The notes below the pieces were generated by a model. The model saw only the letters and a program-made list of their open reading frames with translations, was not told the origin of the DNA and made no database searches. Both the position numbers and the translations under genes were made by a program. This document shows positions 34,144 through 42,788 of a stretch of 42,818 bases of DNA, one piece after another. The stretch's first letter is position 1; every line of letters begins with the position of its first letter. Source of the DNA: Aeromonas fluvialis (GTDB taxonomy: Bacteria; Pseudomonadota; Gammaproteobacteria; Enterobacterales; Aeromonadaceae). Where the stretch lies: the NCBI RefSeq assembly GCF_000819885.1, contig NZ_CDBO01000014.1, positions 1-42,818 on the forward strand, in the 5' to 3' direction.

Positions 34144-35124
34144 ATGAAGACCCTGCTGCTGGTCACCACCGGCCTGCTGTCGGCCAATGTGTTCGCCGCC
34201 GACACCCTCACCGTCTACACCTACAGCTCCTTCACTGCCGAGTGGAGCCCGGGACCCAAGATCAAACAGGCCTTCGAGAAGGAGTGCAACTGCACCCTCA
34301 ATCTGGTTCCCCTCGAAGATGGGGTGGCCATCCTCAACCGGTTGCGGCTGGAGGGCAGCCACAGCAAAGCTGATCTGGTGCTGGGGCTCGACGATGCCCT
34401 CGTCAGCGAAGCCAAGCAGAGCGGCCTGTTCGCCCCTCACTCCACCAAGCTGGATGGTCTGAAGGTGCCCGGCGGCTGGCAAGATGAGACCTTCGTCCCC
34501 TACGACTACGGCTACTTCGCCTTTGTCTACGACAAGGAGAAGCTCAAGCAGCCACCCAAGAGCCTGAAAGAGCTGATGGAACGGCCCGATCTCAAGGTGA
34601 TCTATCAGGATCCCCGCACCTCAACCCCGGGACAGGGACTGATGTTGTGGATGAAGTCCGTTTACGGCGACAAGGCGCCTGCCGCCTGGGCCGAGCTTGC
34701 CAAAAAGACGGTCACCGTCACCAAGGGGTGGTCAGAGGCCTATGGCATGTTCCTCGATGGCGAAGCGGACATGGTGCTCTCCTACACCACCTCCCCCGCT
34801 TATCACCTGATTGCCGAGAACAAGCCCCAGTATCAGGCTGCGGAGTTTGAGGAGGGTCACTACCGTCAGGTGGAAGTAGCCGCCAAACTGAAAAGCTCCA
34901 AACAGGAGAAGCTTGCTGAGCAGTTCCTGCAATTTATGGTGAGCCCCGCCTTCCAGAACGAGATCCCGACCGGCAACTGGATGTATCCGGTCATCGACAC
35001 GCCGCTGCCCAAGGGCTTCGAGCAGATGATCTCCGTCAGCAAACCGCTGGCCTTCAGCGCCGATGAGGTGGCTGCCCATCGTAAAGGGTGGATCCGCGAG
35101 TGGCTGCAAGCCGTCACCCAGTGA
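34144..35124 (+). CDS. thiB: Thiamine ABC transporter, substrate-binding protein
   Basis: A 326-residue periplasmic protein with a signal peptide (MKTLLLVTTGLLSANVFA, cleaved about residue 18). The mature start ADTLTVYTYSSF, followed later by VPYDYGYFAFVYDKEKL and DPRTSTPGQGL, is typical of ThiB. It captures thiamine and its phosphates for ThiPQ. I chose ATG 34144, with GGGAG about eight bases upstream. A GTG at 34135 is in frame but overlaps the ribosome binding site. The stop codon overlaps the thiP GTG start. Confidence 0.95.
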   Translation: MKTLLLVTTGLLSANVFAADTLTVYTYSSFTAEWSPGPKIKQAFEKECNCTLNLVPLEDGVAILNRLRLEGSHSKADLVLGLDDALVSEAKQSGLFAPHSTKLDGLKVPGGWQDETFVPYDYGYFAFVYDKEKLKQPPKSLKELMERPDLKVIYQDPRTSTPGQGLMLWMKSVYGDKAPAAWAELAKKTVTVTKGWSEAYGMFLDGEADMVLSYTTSPAYHLIAENKPQYQAAEFEEGHYRQVEVAAKLKSSKQEKLAEQFLQFMVSPAFQNEIPTGNWMYPVIDTPLPKGFEQMISVSKPLAFSADEVAAHRKGWIREWLQAVTQ

Positions 35125-36740
35125 GCCGTCATCTGAAACCACAGACTCGCCTCCTCTGGTGGCTGCCGGGTAGCGCAGCCACCCTGTTGATCCTGTTGTT
35201 GTCCCTCGGACCACTCGCGGCCCTGTTGTGGCAGGCCGGTTCGCTGGCGCCACGCACCCTGCTCGCAGATCCTTATCTGCGCCATGTGCTGGGCTTCAGT
35301 CTCGGGCAGGCACTGCTCTCCACCCTGCTCAGTCTAGGGTTAGCCATTCCGGTGGCCCGCGCGCTGGCGCGGCGCCGCTTCATCGGTCGTACCCTGCTCA
35401 TCAAGCTGTTTGGCCTCTCGCTGGTGCTGCCGGTCATCATCGCCATCTTCGGTATCGTGGCGGTACATGGCAAACAGGGGTGGCTGCCACAACTGCTACG
35501 CTCGCTTGGGCTCGATCCCGGCAACTACCTCTACGGCCTGTTTGGCATCCTGCTGGCCCATGTCTTCTTCAATATGCCGCTAGCGGCCCGCCTGATGCTG
35601 CAGAGCATAGAGAGCATTCCCGAATCGAGCTGGCGCCTCGCCAGCCAGCTCGGCATGCGATCAAGCCACATCTTCCGGCTGCTGGAGTGGCCGCTTATTC
35701 GCGGCATATTGCCGGGGCTTGCCAGCCTCATCTTTATGCTCTGCTTCACCAGCTTCACCACAGTGCTGGCGCTGGGGGGTGGGCCGAAATCCACCACGCT
35801 GGAGGTGGCCGTCTATCAGGCGCTGCGCTTTGACTTCGATCTCGCCACCGCGGGTGGACTGGCGCTGGTGCAGCTGATCCTGACCGCCGCCCTGCTCGCC
35901 CTGCAACACAAGCTGCAGAGCACCCCAGCCAGCAGAGTGACACCACGTCGCCCCTGTCTGCGGCCGGATCGCCATCAGCCGGGGACAGGCCTGGTGGATG
36001 CCGTGGCGCTCTGCGCCGGGCTAGCCATCTTCCTGCCGCCGCTGCTGGCCATCGTCTTCGCTGGCCTCCACCCTGGACTACTGACGGCGCTTACCTCCAG
36101 CAAGCTGTGGCAGGCGAGCGGCCAGTCGCTGCTGATTGCGTTGGCAGCCGGTGCATTGGCCACCTTGCTCGGCGGTGCACTGCTGCTGACCAGCCGCCAT
36201 CTACGGATACGGGCTCGCAAGCGGCGGGCTGCCGCCCTGTGGGAGGCCAGCGGCTCGGTGATCCTGATGATCCCGGCAGTGGTGCTCTCTACCGGTCTCT
36301 TTATCCTGTTTATGCCGTTCGCCGATGTGTTCGCCCTCGGCCCCTGGCTGGTGGTGCTGGTCAACGCCCTGATGGCGCTACCCTACGTGCTGCGCACCCT
36401 CTCCGCCCCCATGCAGCTGGTGGTGCGCCAATACGACCGGCTGGCGGATAGCCTGGGGGTACGCGGCCTGCATCGCCTGCGACTGGTGGAGTGGCCGCTG
36501 CTGCGCCGCCCGCTAGCACTAGCGATGGCACTGTCGATGATCCTCTCGCTGGGGGATCTCGGCGCCATCGCCATGTTTGGCAGTCAGGAGCTCACCACCC
36601 TGCCCTGGCTGCTCTATCAGCAGCTTGGCAGCTATCGATTGACCGAGGCAGCCGCCACCGCTCTGCTGCTGCTGACGCTCTGTTTCTCCCTGTTCTGGCT
36701 GGTGGAGCGGGGTCTTGGAGGAAAACATGCTGAACATTGA
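35121..36740 (+). CDS. thiP: Thiamine ABC transporter, permease
   Basis: A 539-residue inner-membrane protein made of two fused permease halves, as is usual for ThiP. Each half has about six membrane segments and an EAA-type cytoplasmic loop: ESSWRLASQLGMRSSHIFRL with EWPLIRG in the first, and YDRLADSLGVRGLHRLRL with EWPLLRR in the second. I chose GTG 35121, which overlaps the thiB stop (GTGA) and gives the family's usual N-terminus. It overlaps thiQ by 14 bp at its 3' end. Confidence 0.94.
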   Translation: MSRHLKPQTRLLWWLPGSAATLLILLLSLGPLAALLWQAGSLAPRTLLADPYLRHVLGFSLGQALLSTLLSLGLAIPVARALARRRFIGRTLLIKLFGLSLVLPVIIAIFGIVAVHGKQGWLPQLLRSLGLDPGNYLYGLFGILLAHVFFNMPLAARLMLQSIESIPESSWRLASQLGMRSSHIFRLLEWPLIRGILPGLASLIFMLCFTSFTTVLALGGGPKSTTLEVAVYQALRFDFDLATAGGLALVQLILTAALLALQHKLQSTPASRVTPRRPCLRPDRHQPGTGLVDAVALCAGLAIFLPPLLAIVFAGLHPGLLTALTSSKLWQASGQSLLIALAAGALATLLGGALLLTSRHLRIRARKRRAAALWEASGSVILMIPAVVLSTGLFILFMPFADVFALGPWLVVLVNALMALPYVLRTLSAPMQLVVRQYDRLADSLGVRGLHRLRLVEWPLLRRPLALAMALSMILSLGDLGAIAMFGSQELTTLPWLLYQQLGSYRLTEAAATALLLLTLCFSLFWLVERGLGGKHAEH

Positions 36741-37422
36741 TACGCTGGTGACCAGCTACCCCGACTGGCGAGTCAGCTTCAGCGCGACCCTGCCCAAGGG
36801 GGAGATCACCGCGCTGATAGGCCCAAGCGGCGCGGGCAAGTCGACCCTGCTCGGGATGATCGCCGGCTTCGTGCCGGTGGAATCAGGCCGCCTCAGTTTC
36901 GATGGTGAAGACCTACTGCCACTGGGCCCCGCCGAGCGACCGGTCACCACCCTGTTTCAGGATCACAACCTGTTCCTCCACCTCTCGGTGTTCGACAATA
37001 TCGCCATCGGCTTGCACCCGGGCCTGCGCCTGAGTGCAGCCCAGCGTGCACAGGTGATCGATGCAGCCGGGCGGGTTGGCCTTGGTGAGATGTTAGACCG
37101 CCAGCCTGAACAGCTCTCCGGCGGCCAGCAGCAGCGGGTCGGGCTGGCCCGTGCGCTGGTGCGCGGCAAACCGCTGCTGCTGCTGGATGAACCCTTCTCG
37201 GCCCTCGATCCCGCCCTGCGCCGGGAGATGCTGGCGGAGGTGGCTCGCCTCGCCTGCGAGCAGGGCATTACCGTGCTGATGGTGTCCCATAACCCAGAGG
37301 ATGCCCAACTTATCGCCGATCAGGTGCTGTTCGTCGACGAGGGGCGCATCGCCCTGCAAGGCAAACCGGATATGCTGCAACACAGCGACCACCCTGGACT
37401 GCTGCGCTACCTTGGACAATGA
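36727..37422 (+). CDS. thiQ: Thiamine ABC transporter, ATP-binding protein
   Basis: A 231-residue ATPase. Walker A is GPSGAGKST, the Q-loop is TLFQDHNLF, the ABC signature is LSGGQQQRV, Walker B is LLLLDEPFSALDP, and the switch His is in MVSHNPEDA. It drives thiamine uptake through ThiP. GGAGG lies seven bases before ATG 36727, and the start lies inside the thiP 3' end, so the three genes are a coupled operon under the TPP riboswitch. Confidence 0.96.
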   Translation: MLNIDTLVTSYPDWRVSFSATLPKGEITALIGPSGAGKSTLLGMIAGFVPVESGRLSFDGEDLLPLGPAERPVTTLFQDHNLFLHLSVFDNIAIGLHPGLRLSAAQRAQVIDAAGRVGLGEMLDRQPEQLSGGQQQRVGLARALVRGKPLLLLDEPFSALDPALRREMLAEVARLACEQGITVLMVSHNPEDAQLIADQVLFVDEGRIALQGKPDMLQHSDHPGLLRYLGQ

Positions 37423-37452
37423 CCCAAGGACACTGAACCGGTGACGGGATCA

Positions 37453-37482
37453 AAAAAGGGAAGCCAAGTGGCTTCCCTTTTT
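37453..37482. terminator. Bidirectional terminator between thiQ and the PhoH-type gene
   Basis: AAAAAGGGAAGCC (37453-37465) pairs with GGCTTCCCTTTTT (37470-37482), giving A and T tracts on both sides of the stem. Confidence 0.85.
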
Positions 37483-37504
37483 CATATGAAGATAGTCAGC
37501 TAAA

Positions 37505-38875
37505 TCAGAGATTTTCCTCGGCGAACGAAGCCAGTCGGCTGCGCACCACGCCATTGAGGAAGATGTTGGCACTGCCGTCGAAATCCTTGAAGCGCTCGAC
37601 GATGTAGGTCAGACCCGAGGTCACCGGGCTCAGGTAGTTGGAGTCGATTTGGGCCAGGTTACCGGAGCAGACGATCTTGGTACCCTCGCCGCAGCGGGTG
37701 ATGATGGTCTTGATCTGGGAGGCTGTCAGGTTCTGGCACTCATCCAGCAGCACGAAGGTGTTCTGGATGCTGCGCCCGCGCATGAAGTTGACCGATTTGA
37801 ACTGGATATTGGCCTTCTCCATGATATAGCTGAGCGAGCCACTCATGTTCTCGTCCTGCTTGTGCAGCACCTCCAGGGTGTCGGTCACCGCCGCCAGCCA
37901 GGGCATCATCTTCTCCTCTTCGGTGCCGGGCAGGAAGCCGATGCTTTCGGCAATTTCCGGGGTATTCCGGGTGACGATCACCTTCTCGTAAATGCCCTTC
38001 TCAATCACCAGCTCCAAGGCCGCCGCCATTGCCAGCAAGGTTTTACCGCAACCCGCCGGGCCGGTCAGGATCACCAGATCGATGTGCGGATCGAGCAGTG
38101 CATCCAACGCCATCCCCTGATAGACATTCTTGGGATGGACGCCCCACGCCTTGCGGGACATCAGCCGCTCGCGCCCCAGATCCTTGATGCGGATCTTGTT
38201 GCCATCGTGGCTGAGCACCCGGGCGGCAAAGAAGTTCTCCTCGTCGATCAGGTACTGGTTGACGTGAACCCCCTCCAGCAGATTGGCATCGATCACATGG
38301 ATGGTGTCGCGGCCGTGGGTCTCGCTCTCGCACTCGCCAACCCGCTCCCAGAAGCTGCCGGGCACCACCTGAAAGCCTTTGGCCAGCAGCCGGATATCGT
38401 CGATCAGCTGATCGCTACGGTAATCTTCAACGTGAGCAAGCCCGGCCCCTTTGGCCTTGAGGCGCATGTTGATGTCTTTGGTGACCAGCACCACCTGACG
38501 CTTCAACTCGTGCTTTTGCAGATAGAGGGCCGCGTTGATGATGCGGTTGTCGGCCTCCTTGTCGGTAAACACCTCGGCATCCTGCGGCAGATGGTGATCG
38601 CTGAAGATGCAGATATTGCCGCTCGCTTCGCCAGCCAGCGGAACGCCTTGGGTGATCTGATCCGGGGTTGCATCGCGGAACACATCTTCCAGCGCACGAA
38701 TGGCCACCCGCGCGTCGCGGCTGACATCCTTGTTGCGATCCTTGATGTTATCGAGCTCTTCCAGCACCGTCATGGGGATGAGCACGTCGTGCTCTTTGAA
38801 GGAGTAGATAGCGAGGGGTTCGTGAAGCAGAACGTTGGTATCCAGGATAAACAGCTTTCGGTCCGTATTGTCCAT
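37505..38875 (-). CDS. PIN-PhoH fusion ATPase (YlaK/PhoH2 type)
   Basis: A 456-residue cytoplasmic protein. The N-terminal PIN-type RNase domain (residues 1-135) has LFILDTNVLLHEP with the first catalytic Asp, the acidic stretch VLEELD, and DADNR-like acidic residues near EADNRIINAAL. The C-terminal PhoH domain (about 240-440) has Walker A in LTGPAGCGKTLLAMA and Walker B in TFVLLDECQNLT. Such PhoH2-like proteins are thought to be ATP-driven RNA helicase-RNases. I chose ATG 38873-38875, seven bases after AAGGAGG. ATG 38881 is too close to it. It is transcribed alone. Confidence 0.9.
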   Translation of the reverse strand: MDNTDRKLFILDTNVLLHEPLAIYSFKEHDVLIPMTVLEELDNIKDRNKDVSRDARVAIRALEDVFRDATPDQITQGVPLAGEASGNICIFSDHHLPQDAEVFTDKEADNRIINAALYLQKHELKRQVVLVTKDINMRLKAKGAGLAHVEDYRSDQLIDDIRLLAKGFQVVPGSFWERVGECESETHGRDTIHVIDANLLEGVHVNQYLIDEENFFAARVLSHDGNKIRIKDLGRERLMSRKAWGVHPKNVYQGMALDALLDPHIDLVILTGPAGCGKTLLAMAAALELVIEKGIYEKVIVTRNTPEIAESIGFLPGTEEEKMMPWLAAVTDTLEVLHKQDENMSGSLSYIMEKANIQFKSVNFMRGRSIQNTFVLLDECQNLTASQIKTIITRCGEGTKIVCSGNLAQIDSNYLSPVTSGLTYIVERFKDFDGSANIFLNGVVRSRLASFAEENL

Positions 38876-39036
38876 AAGCATCCTCCTTGGCACTGAAGGG
38901 CCACGTGTGTGAATCTCGGATGTCATTGAAACCACACGGCCGTGACAGTTTTATTACCCTCAACGCTACGCCCGATTTTACCTTCACGCAACAAATCCCT
39001 TGGCCGCCCGGGTTGATTGCGTAGAAAAACAACAAT

Positions 39037-39066
39037 AAAAAGACCGGCACTGTGGCCGGTCTTTTT
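39037..39066. terminator. Hairpin terminator downstream of nrdJb
   Basis: AAAAGACCGGC (about 39038-39048) pairs with GCCGGTCTTTT (39055-39065), with A tracts to the left and T tracts to the right, so it can terminate transcription in either direction. On the minus strand it ends the nrdJa-nrdJb transcript. Confidence 0.8.
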
Positions 39067-39095
39067 TCTATCGTTCAACTACTTGGGCATGTCTG

Positions 39096-39779
39096 TCAGC
39101 CGCACTTGGAGTCGCCACAGTTGAGGCAGGTCATGCAGCCATCCTTCAGCACCAGCGCCTTGGTGTGGCACTTGTAGCAGAGCGCGGCATTGGCCGGAAA
39201 ACCACTGCTCGTCTGCTGCTCTTCAGCCTCCTGAGCCGCCTTCAACTCGGCCTGCTTCTCGGCCAGAAACGCCTGCTGATGCTCGTCCAGTCCGGTTGCC
39301 TTGAGCATGCCAATCTCGGTGAGATGGCTCTCGATCACGTTGCCAATCTCGGCAATCAGCGAGGGCACATACTTGCCCTTGTTCCAGTAACCCCCCTTGG
39401 GATCAAACACCGAGCGCAGCTCCTCCACCAGGAAGGTCACATCCCCACCCTTGCGGAAAACGGCGGAGATGATGCGGGTCAGCGCCACGATCCACTGGTA
39501 GTGTTCCAGGCTCTTGGAATTGATGAAGATCTCGAACGGGCGGCGGGTTTCGTGCACCGTCCCCTCATTGAGAATGATGTCGTTGATGGTGATGAACAGC
39601 GAGTGCTCGGAGACATGCTCCGGCGTCTTCAGCTTGTAAGTGGTGCCCATCAGCCGCTCCGGGCGCAGCACAGTTTCGTGCATGTGCACCACGTCATCCT
39701 GCGCAGAAAGGTCTTCTTGCGGCTCATCCTTGGTCCGCACCTTGTAGGCGATGATTTTCTTGTCGATCTTCTTGACCAT
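39096..39779 (-). CDS. nrdJb: Class II ribonucleotide reductase, small C-terminal component
   Basis: A 227-residue protein that matches the separately encoded C-terminal part of coenzyme B12-dependent ribonucleotide reductase, as in the NrdJa/NrdJb pair of Pseudomonas aeruginosa. Residues about 35-160 contain the TSCPD-type domain (RRPFEIFINSKSLEHYQWIVALTRIISAVFRKGGD). The tail has a zinc-ribbon or redox cysteine cluster: CYKCH, CMTCLNC, CGDSKCG. The C-terminal cysteines probably re-reduce the active-site disulfide of NrdJa. It starts 10 bp after the nrdJa stop codon and shares its transcript. Confidence 0.85.
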   Translation of the reverse strand: MVKKIDKKIIAYKVRTKDEPQEDLSAQDDVVHMHETVLRPERLMGTTYKLKTPEHVSEHSLFITINDIILNEGTVHETRRPFEIFINSKSLEHYQWIVALTRIISAVFRKGGDVTFLVEELRSVFDPKGGYWNKGKYVPSLIAEIGNVIESHLTEIGMLKATGLDEHQQAFLAEKQAELKAAQEAEEQQTSSGFPANAALCYKCHTKALVLKDGCMTCLNCGDSKCG

Positions 39780-39789
39780 AATGTCTTTC

Positions 39790-41937
39790 TCAGAATTTAC
39801 CGTAATAGCCTTCTTTCAAGGCGTCGTAGAGGTTGGCGGCCGTGTGCAACTCGCCATCGTATTCGATCTCTTCGTTCCCCTTGACGGAGATGACGGAGCC
39901 ATCTTCCAGGGTGAACTCATAGAGGGTGTTCTCCAGATCTTTCTCCTTCACCAGTACGCCCTGGAAGGCCTCCGGGTTGAAACGGAAGGTGGTGCAGCCC
40001 TTGAGGCCGGAGTCCGAGGCATACATGTAGATGTCCTTGAACTGCTCGAACGGAAAATCGGTCGGCACATTGGCGGTCTTTGAGATGGAGGAGTCGATCC
40101 AGCGCTGGGCCGCAGCCTGAATGTCCACGTGCTGGGCCGGGCTGATATCGTCGGCAGTAATGAAATAGTCCGGCAGACGGCTCGCCTCATCATCGCTATA
40201 GGGTATGGCGGCCGAATTCACCAGCTCGCGGTAGGCCAGCAACTCGAAGGAGTAGACGTCGACGCTCTCCTTGCTCTTCTTGCCCGGCTTGATAACGTTG
40301 CGGCTGTAGTGGTGGGCAAAGCTCGGCTCGATGCCGTTGCTGGCGTTGTTGGCCAGTGACAGCGAAATGGTGCCGGTCGGCGCAATACTGCTGTGGTGAG
40401 TGAAACGCCCGCCCGCTTCCGCCAGCTCGGCGACCAGCGCAGGATCCACTTCGGCAACCTGTTGCATATAGCGGCTATAGCGCGCGTGCAGCACCTTGCC
40501 CTTCACCTTATCACCCACCTTGATGCCATCGGCAGCCATCTCGGGGCGCAGACGCAGCATCTTGCCAGTTACTTCGAACTCCTGTTCCATGATGGGCGCC
40601 GGGCCCTTCTCCTTGGCCAGACGCAGGGACTCCTGCCAGCCGGTCATCGCCAGCTCCTGTGATACCTGCTCGGTGAAGGCCACTGATGCAGCGGAGCCGT
40701 ACTTGATCTGCAGCATGGTGAGAGTTGAACCAAGCCCCAGGAAGCCCATACCATGCCGGCGCTTGACTATGATCTCCTCGCGCTGCTTGGCCAGCGGCAG
40801 CTGGTTGATCTCCACCACGTTGTCGAGCATGCGGGTGAAGATGGCCACAACCTTGCGAAACGCCTGCCAATCGAACGCCGCTTTTTCAGTAAACGGGTCA
40901 CGCACAAACTTGGTCAGATTGACCGAGCCAAGCAAACAGGCACCGTAGGGTGGCAACGGCTGCTCGCCACAGGGGTTGGTCGCACGGATCTCTTCACAGA
41001 ACCAGTTGTTGTTCATCTGGTTGACCTTGTCGATCAGGATGAAACCGGGCTCTGCGTAGTCATAGGTGGAGGTCATGATGACATTCCACAGCTTGCGTGC
41101 TGGCATGGTCTTGTAGACCTTGCAGGCAACCTGCCCCAACTCGTTGAACACTACCCCTTCCTTATTGGGCCAGTCGGCCCAGAGCACCTGAGCGGGATCG
41201 TCCAGCGAAATGCCATCCTGCTCCACCTCTTTGGCGGTGTAGGGGAAGAGCAACGACCAGGGTGCATCCTCTTTCACCGCCTTGACGAACTCTTCGGTGA
41301 TCAACAGGGAGAGGTTGAACTGGCGCAGGCGGCCATCTTCACGCTTGGCCTGAATAAACTCAATCACATCAGGATGGCGGATATCCATAGTGCCCATCTG
41401 GGCGCCGCGACGGCCACCGGCTGACGAGACGGTAAAACACATCTTGTCGTAGATATCCATGAAGGAGAGCGGGCCTGAGGTGTAGGCACCGGCACCGGAG
41501 ACAAAGGCACCACGCGGACGCAGGGTCGAGAAGTCATAGCCGATACCGCAACCGGCTTTCAGGGTCAGGCCAGCCTCGTGCACCTTGCCGAGGATATCGT
41601 CCATCGAATCTTCGATAGTACCGGAGACGGTGCAGTTGATGGTTGAAGTGGCTGGTTTGTGCTCAAAAGCCCCGGCATTGGAGGTGATGCGGCCAGCCGG
41701 AATGGCTCCATTGCGCAGCGCCCACAGGAACGGCTCATACCAAGCTTCCGGCTCCTGCTCCTGCTCTGACAACGCACGGGCTACCCGCTGGTAAGTATCA
41801 TCGATAGAGCTGTCGATGGGCATACCTTCCTTGCTCTTGAGGCGATACTTGCTATCCCAGATCTCGAGGGACGTTTCCTGCATGGGAATAAGGCGGGAGC
41901 CAAGCTCACTCTCCAGCACCGGGTTCGATTTAGCCAT
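39790..41937 (-). CDS. nrdJa: Adenosylcobalamin-dependent ribonucleoside-diphosphate reductase, catalytic component
   Basis: A 715-residue enzyme that reduces ribonucleotides to deoxyribonucleotides with coenzyme B12 as radical source, independent of oxygen. Family motifs are TINCTVSGTIEDS, AGCGIGYDFSTLRPRG, ATNPCGEQPLPPYGACLLGSVNL (active-site finger loop with Asn, Cys and Glu), GMGFLGLGSTL and SSIAPTGTISL. The N-terminal ATP-cone is absent and the cysteine-rich tail is encoded by nrdJb. I chose ATG 41935-41937, with AAGGTT upstream. The TTG at 41943 is in frame but less likely. Two NrdR-like boxes lie 50-96 bp upstream. Confidence 0.92.
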   Translation of the reverse strand: MAKSNPVLESELGSRLIPMQETSLEIWDSKYRLKSKEGMPIDSSIDDTYQRVARALSEQEQEPEAWYEPFLWALRNGAIPAGRITSNAGAFEHKPATSTINCTVSGTIEDSMDDILGKVHEAGLTLKAGCGIGYDFSTLRPRGAFVSGAGAYTSGPLSFMDIYDKMCFTVSSAGGRRGAQMGTMDIRHPDVIEFIQAKREDGRLRQFNLSLLITEEFVKAVKEDAPWSLLFPYTAKEVEQDGISLDDPAQVLWADWPNKEGVVFNELGQVACKVYKTMPARKLWNVIMTSTYDYAEPGFILIDKVNQMNNNWFCEEIRATNPCGEQPLPPYGACLLGSVNLTKFVRDPFTEKAAFDWQAFRKVVAIFTRMLDNVVEINQLPLAKQREEIIVKRRHGMGFLGLGSTLTMLQIKYGSAASVAFTEQVSQELAMTGWQESLRLAKEKGPAPIMEQEFEVTGKMLRLRPEMAADGIKVGDKVKGKVLHARYSRYMQQVAEVDPALVAELAEAGGRFTHHSSIAPTGTISLSLANNASNGIEPSFAHHYSRNVIKPGKKSKESVDVYSFELLAYRELVNSAAIPYSDDEASRLPDYFITADDISPAQHVDIQAAAQRWIDSSISKTANVPTDFPFEQFKDIYMYASDSGLKGCTTFRFNPEAFQGVLVKEKDLENTLYEFTLEDGSVISVKGNEEIEYDGELHTAANLYDALKEGYYGKF

Positions 41938-41986
41938 TTTCAATCAACCTTATGTGAATGCATCAACATCATGACAACAGCAGAGA

Positions 41987-42033
41987 ACACAACCAATAGT
42001 GCCATCTAAAATAAATGACACAACATATAGTAC
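41987..42033 (-). promoter_or_regulatory. Two NrdR-like boxes upstream of nrdJa
   Basis: ACACAACCAATAGTGC (41987-42002) and ACACAACATATAGTAC (42018-42033) resemble the NrdR consensus ACACwATATATwGTGT. They are 15 bp apart, so their centres are 31 bp apart, about three helical turns. This is the arrangement reported for NrdR targets. NrdR would repress nrdJab when dATP is abundant. Confidence 0.75.
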
Positions 42034-42072
42034 ACGTAATGCCATGAGGGCGCCGATTCTAACCTAAAAAAA

Positions 42073-42104
42073 TGCCCCGGCCAGCAGATTTCTGGGTCGG
42101 GGCA
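42073..42104 (-). terminator. Terminator after the lipoprotein gene
   Basis: TGCCCCG (42073-42079) pairs with CGGGGCA (42098-42104), with an inner CCAG/CTGG pairing, and a run of Ts follows on the minus strand. Confidence 0.75.
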
Positions 42105-42148
42105 CTTAACTGATTAATTTACTGAGAGATTTAACACTCAGAGATAGA

Positions 42149-42601
42149 TCAAGGCTTCTTGACGTAAACGGTCGGCGTTTCACCCGCCATATTCAGATAG
42201 AACTCGTAGACGCCATCGGCATCCGGTGAGAACTTCATGTCTTCATACTTGGAGCAGGGGTTGACCGGCACAGCCTCACCACCCAATACAGCGACACCAT
42301 CACTCGGGCTCTTGTAGCCAAAGTTGGTACCGCAGCTCCAGCCTGAATCAGCAAACTTGAACTTGTAAGGGGCCCACTCTTTCTTGAGCGTGCCTTTGGC
42401 CATATAGAGCTTATCAGCGACCTTGACCACCTTGCTTTCATCAGTCGCCATCCAGTCGTTCATCTCCCCACGCAGGTAGATGGACTTGCCACCGAAGTCG
42501 CTGTTGTCTGCCCCAGCCTGCTCTGCGCCACCATTGGATGCACAACCGCCTAATACCAGGGTTCCCGCCGCCAGCATCATCGTTACTGTTCTTTTGAACA
42601 T
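42149..42601 (-). CDS. Small lipoprotein with a carbohydrate-binding-like (E-set/CBM48-like) domain
   Basis: A 150-residue precursor with a lipoprotein signal peptide (TMMLAAGTLVLGGC, lipobox LGGC, acylated Cys about residue 20). The mature part contains IYLRGEMNDWMA, a pattern found in the immunoglobulin-like N-terminal domains of amylases and pullulanases, then YKFKFADSGWSC and a beta-rich end (GVYEFYLNMAGETPTVYV). Two cysteines in the mature part could pair. No catalytic residues are visible. A starch or glycogen-binding or adaptor role is possible. I chose ATG 42599-42601, with AAGGAATAG upstream. The extension to 42643 lacks a signal. The gene is alone. Confidence 0.7.
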   Translation of the reverse strand: MFKRTVTMMLAAGTLVLGGCASNGGAEQAGADNSDFGGKSIYLRGEMNDWMATDESKVVKVADKLYMAKGTLKKEWAPYKFKFADSGWSCGTNFGYKSPSDGVAVLGGEAVPVNPCSKYEDMKFSPDADGVYEFYLNMAGETPTVYVKKP

Positions 42602-42788
42602 GGGTCTATTCCTTAAATTATTGTGATTCCTTGGCCCACCCATGTGGACTGAAGAATTAAACCAGAGGAGGCATCACAAGAAAGGTAGAGGCATCACATT
42701 CTGTGCTTTTAATATCCAACTCATTGAACCAATAAGCAAATATCAAGCACAAGGAAGAGTTTTTGGGCGCATTATGAGGGGAGGGTTA

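Noticed and set aside
37649..38896. 415-codon plus-strand frame opposite the PIN-PhoH gene
   Set aside because: It is antisense to a protein with intact Walker motifs and has no own ribosome binding site or protein-like features.
41938..42060. Cobalamin riboswitch upstream of nrdJa
   Set aside because: No B12-box-like block is visible in the short, AT-rich leader. The NrdR-like boxes explain it better.
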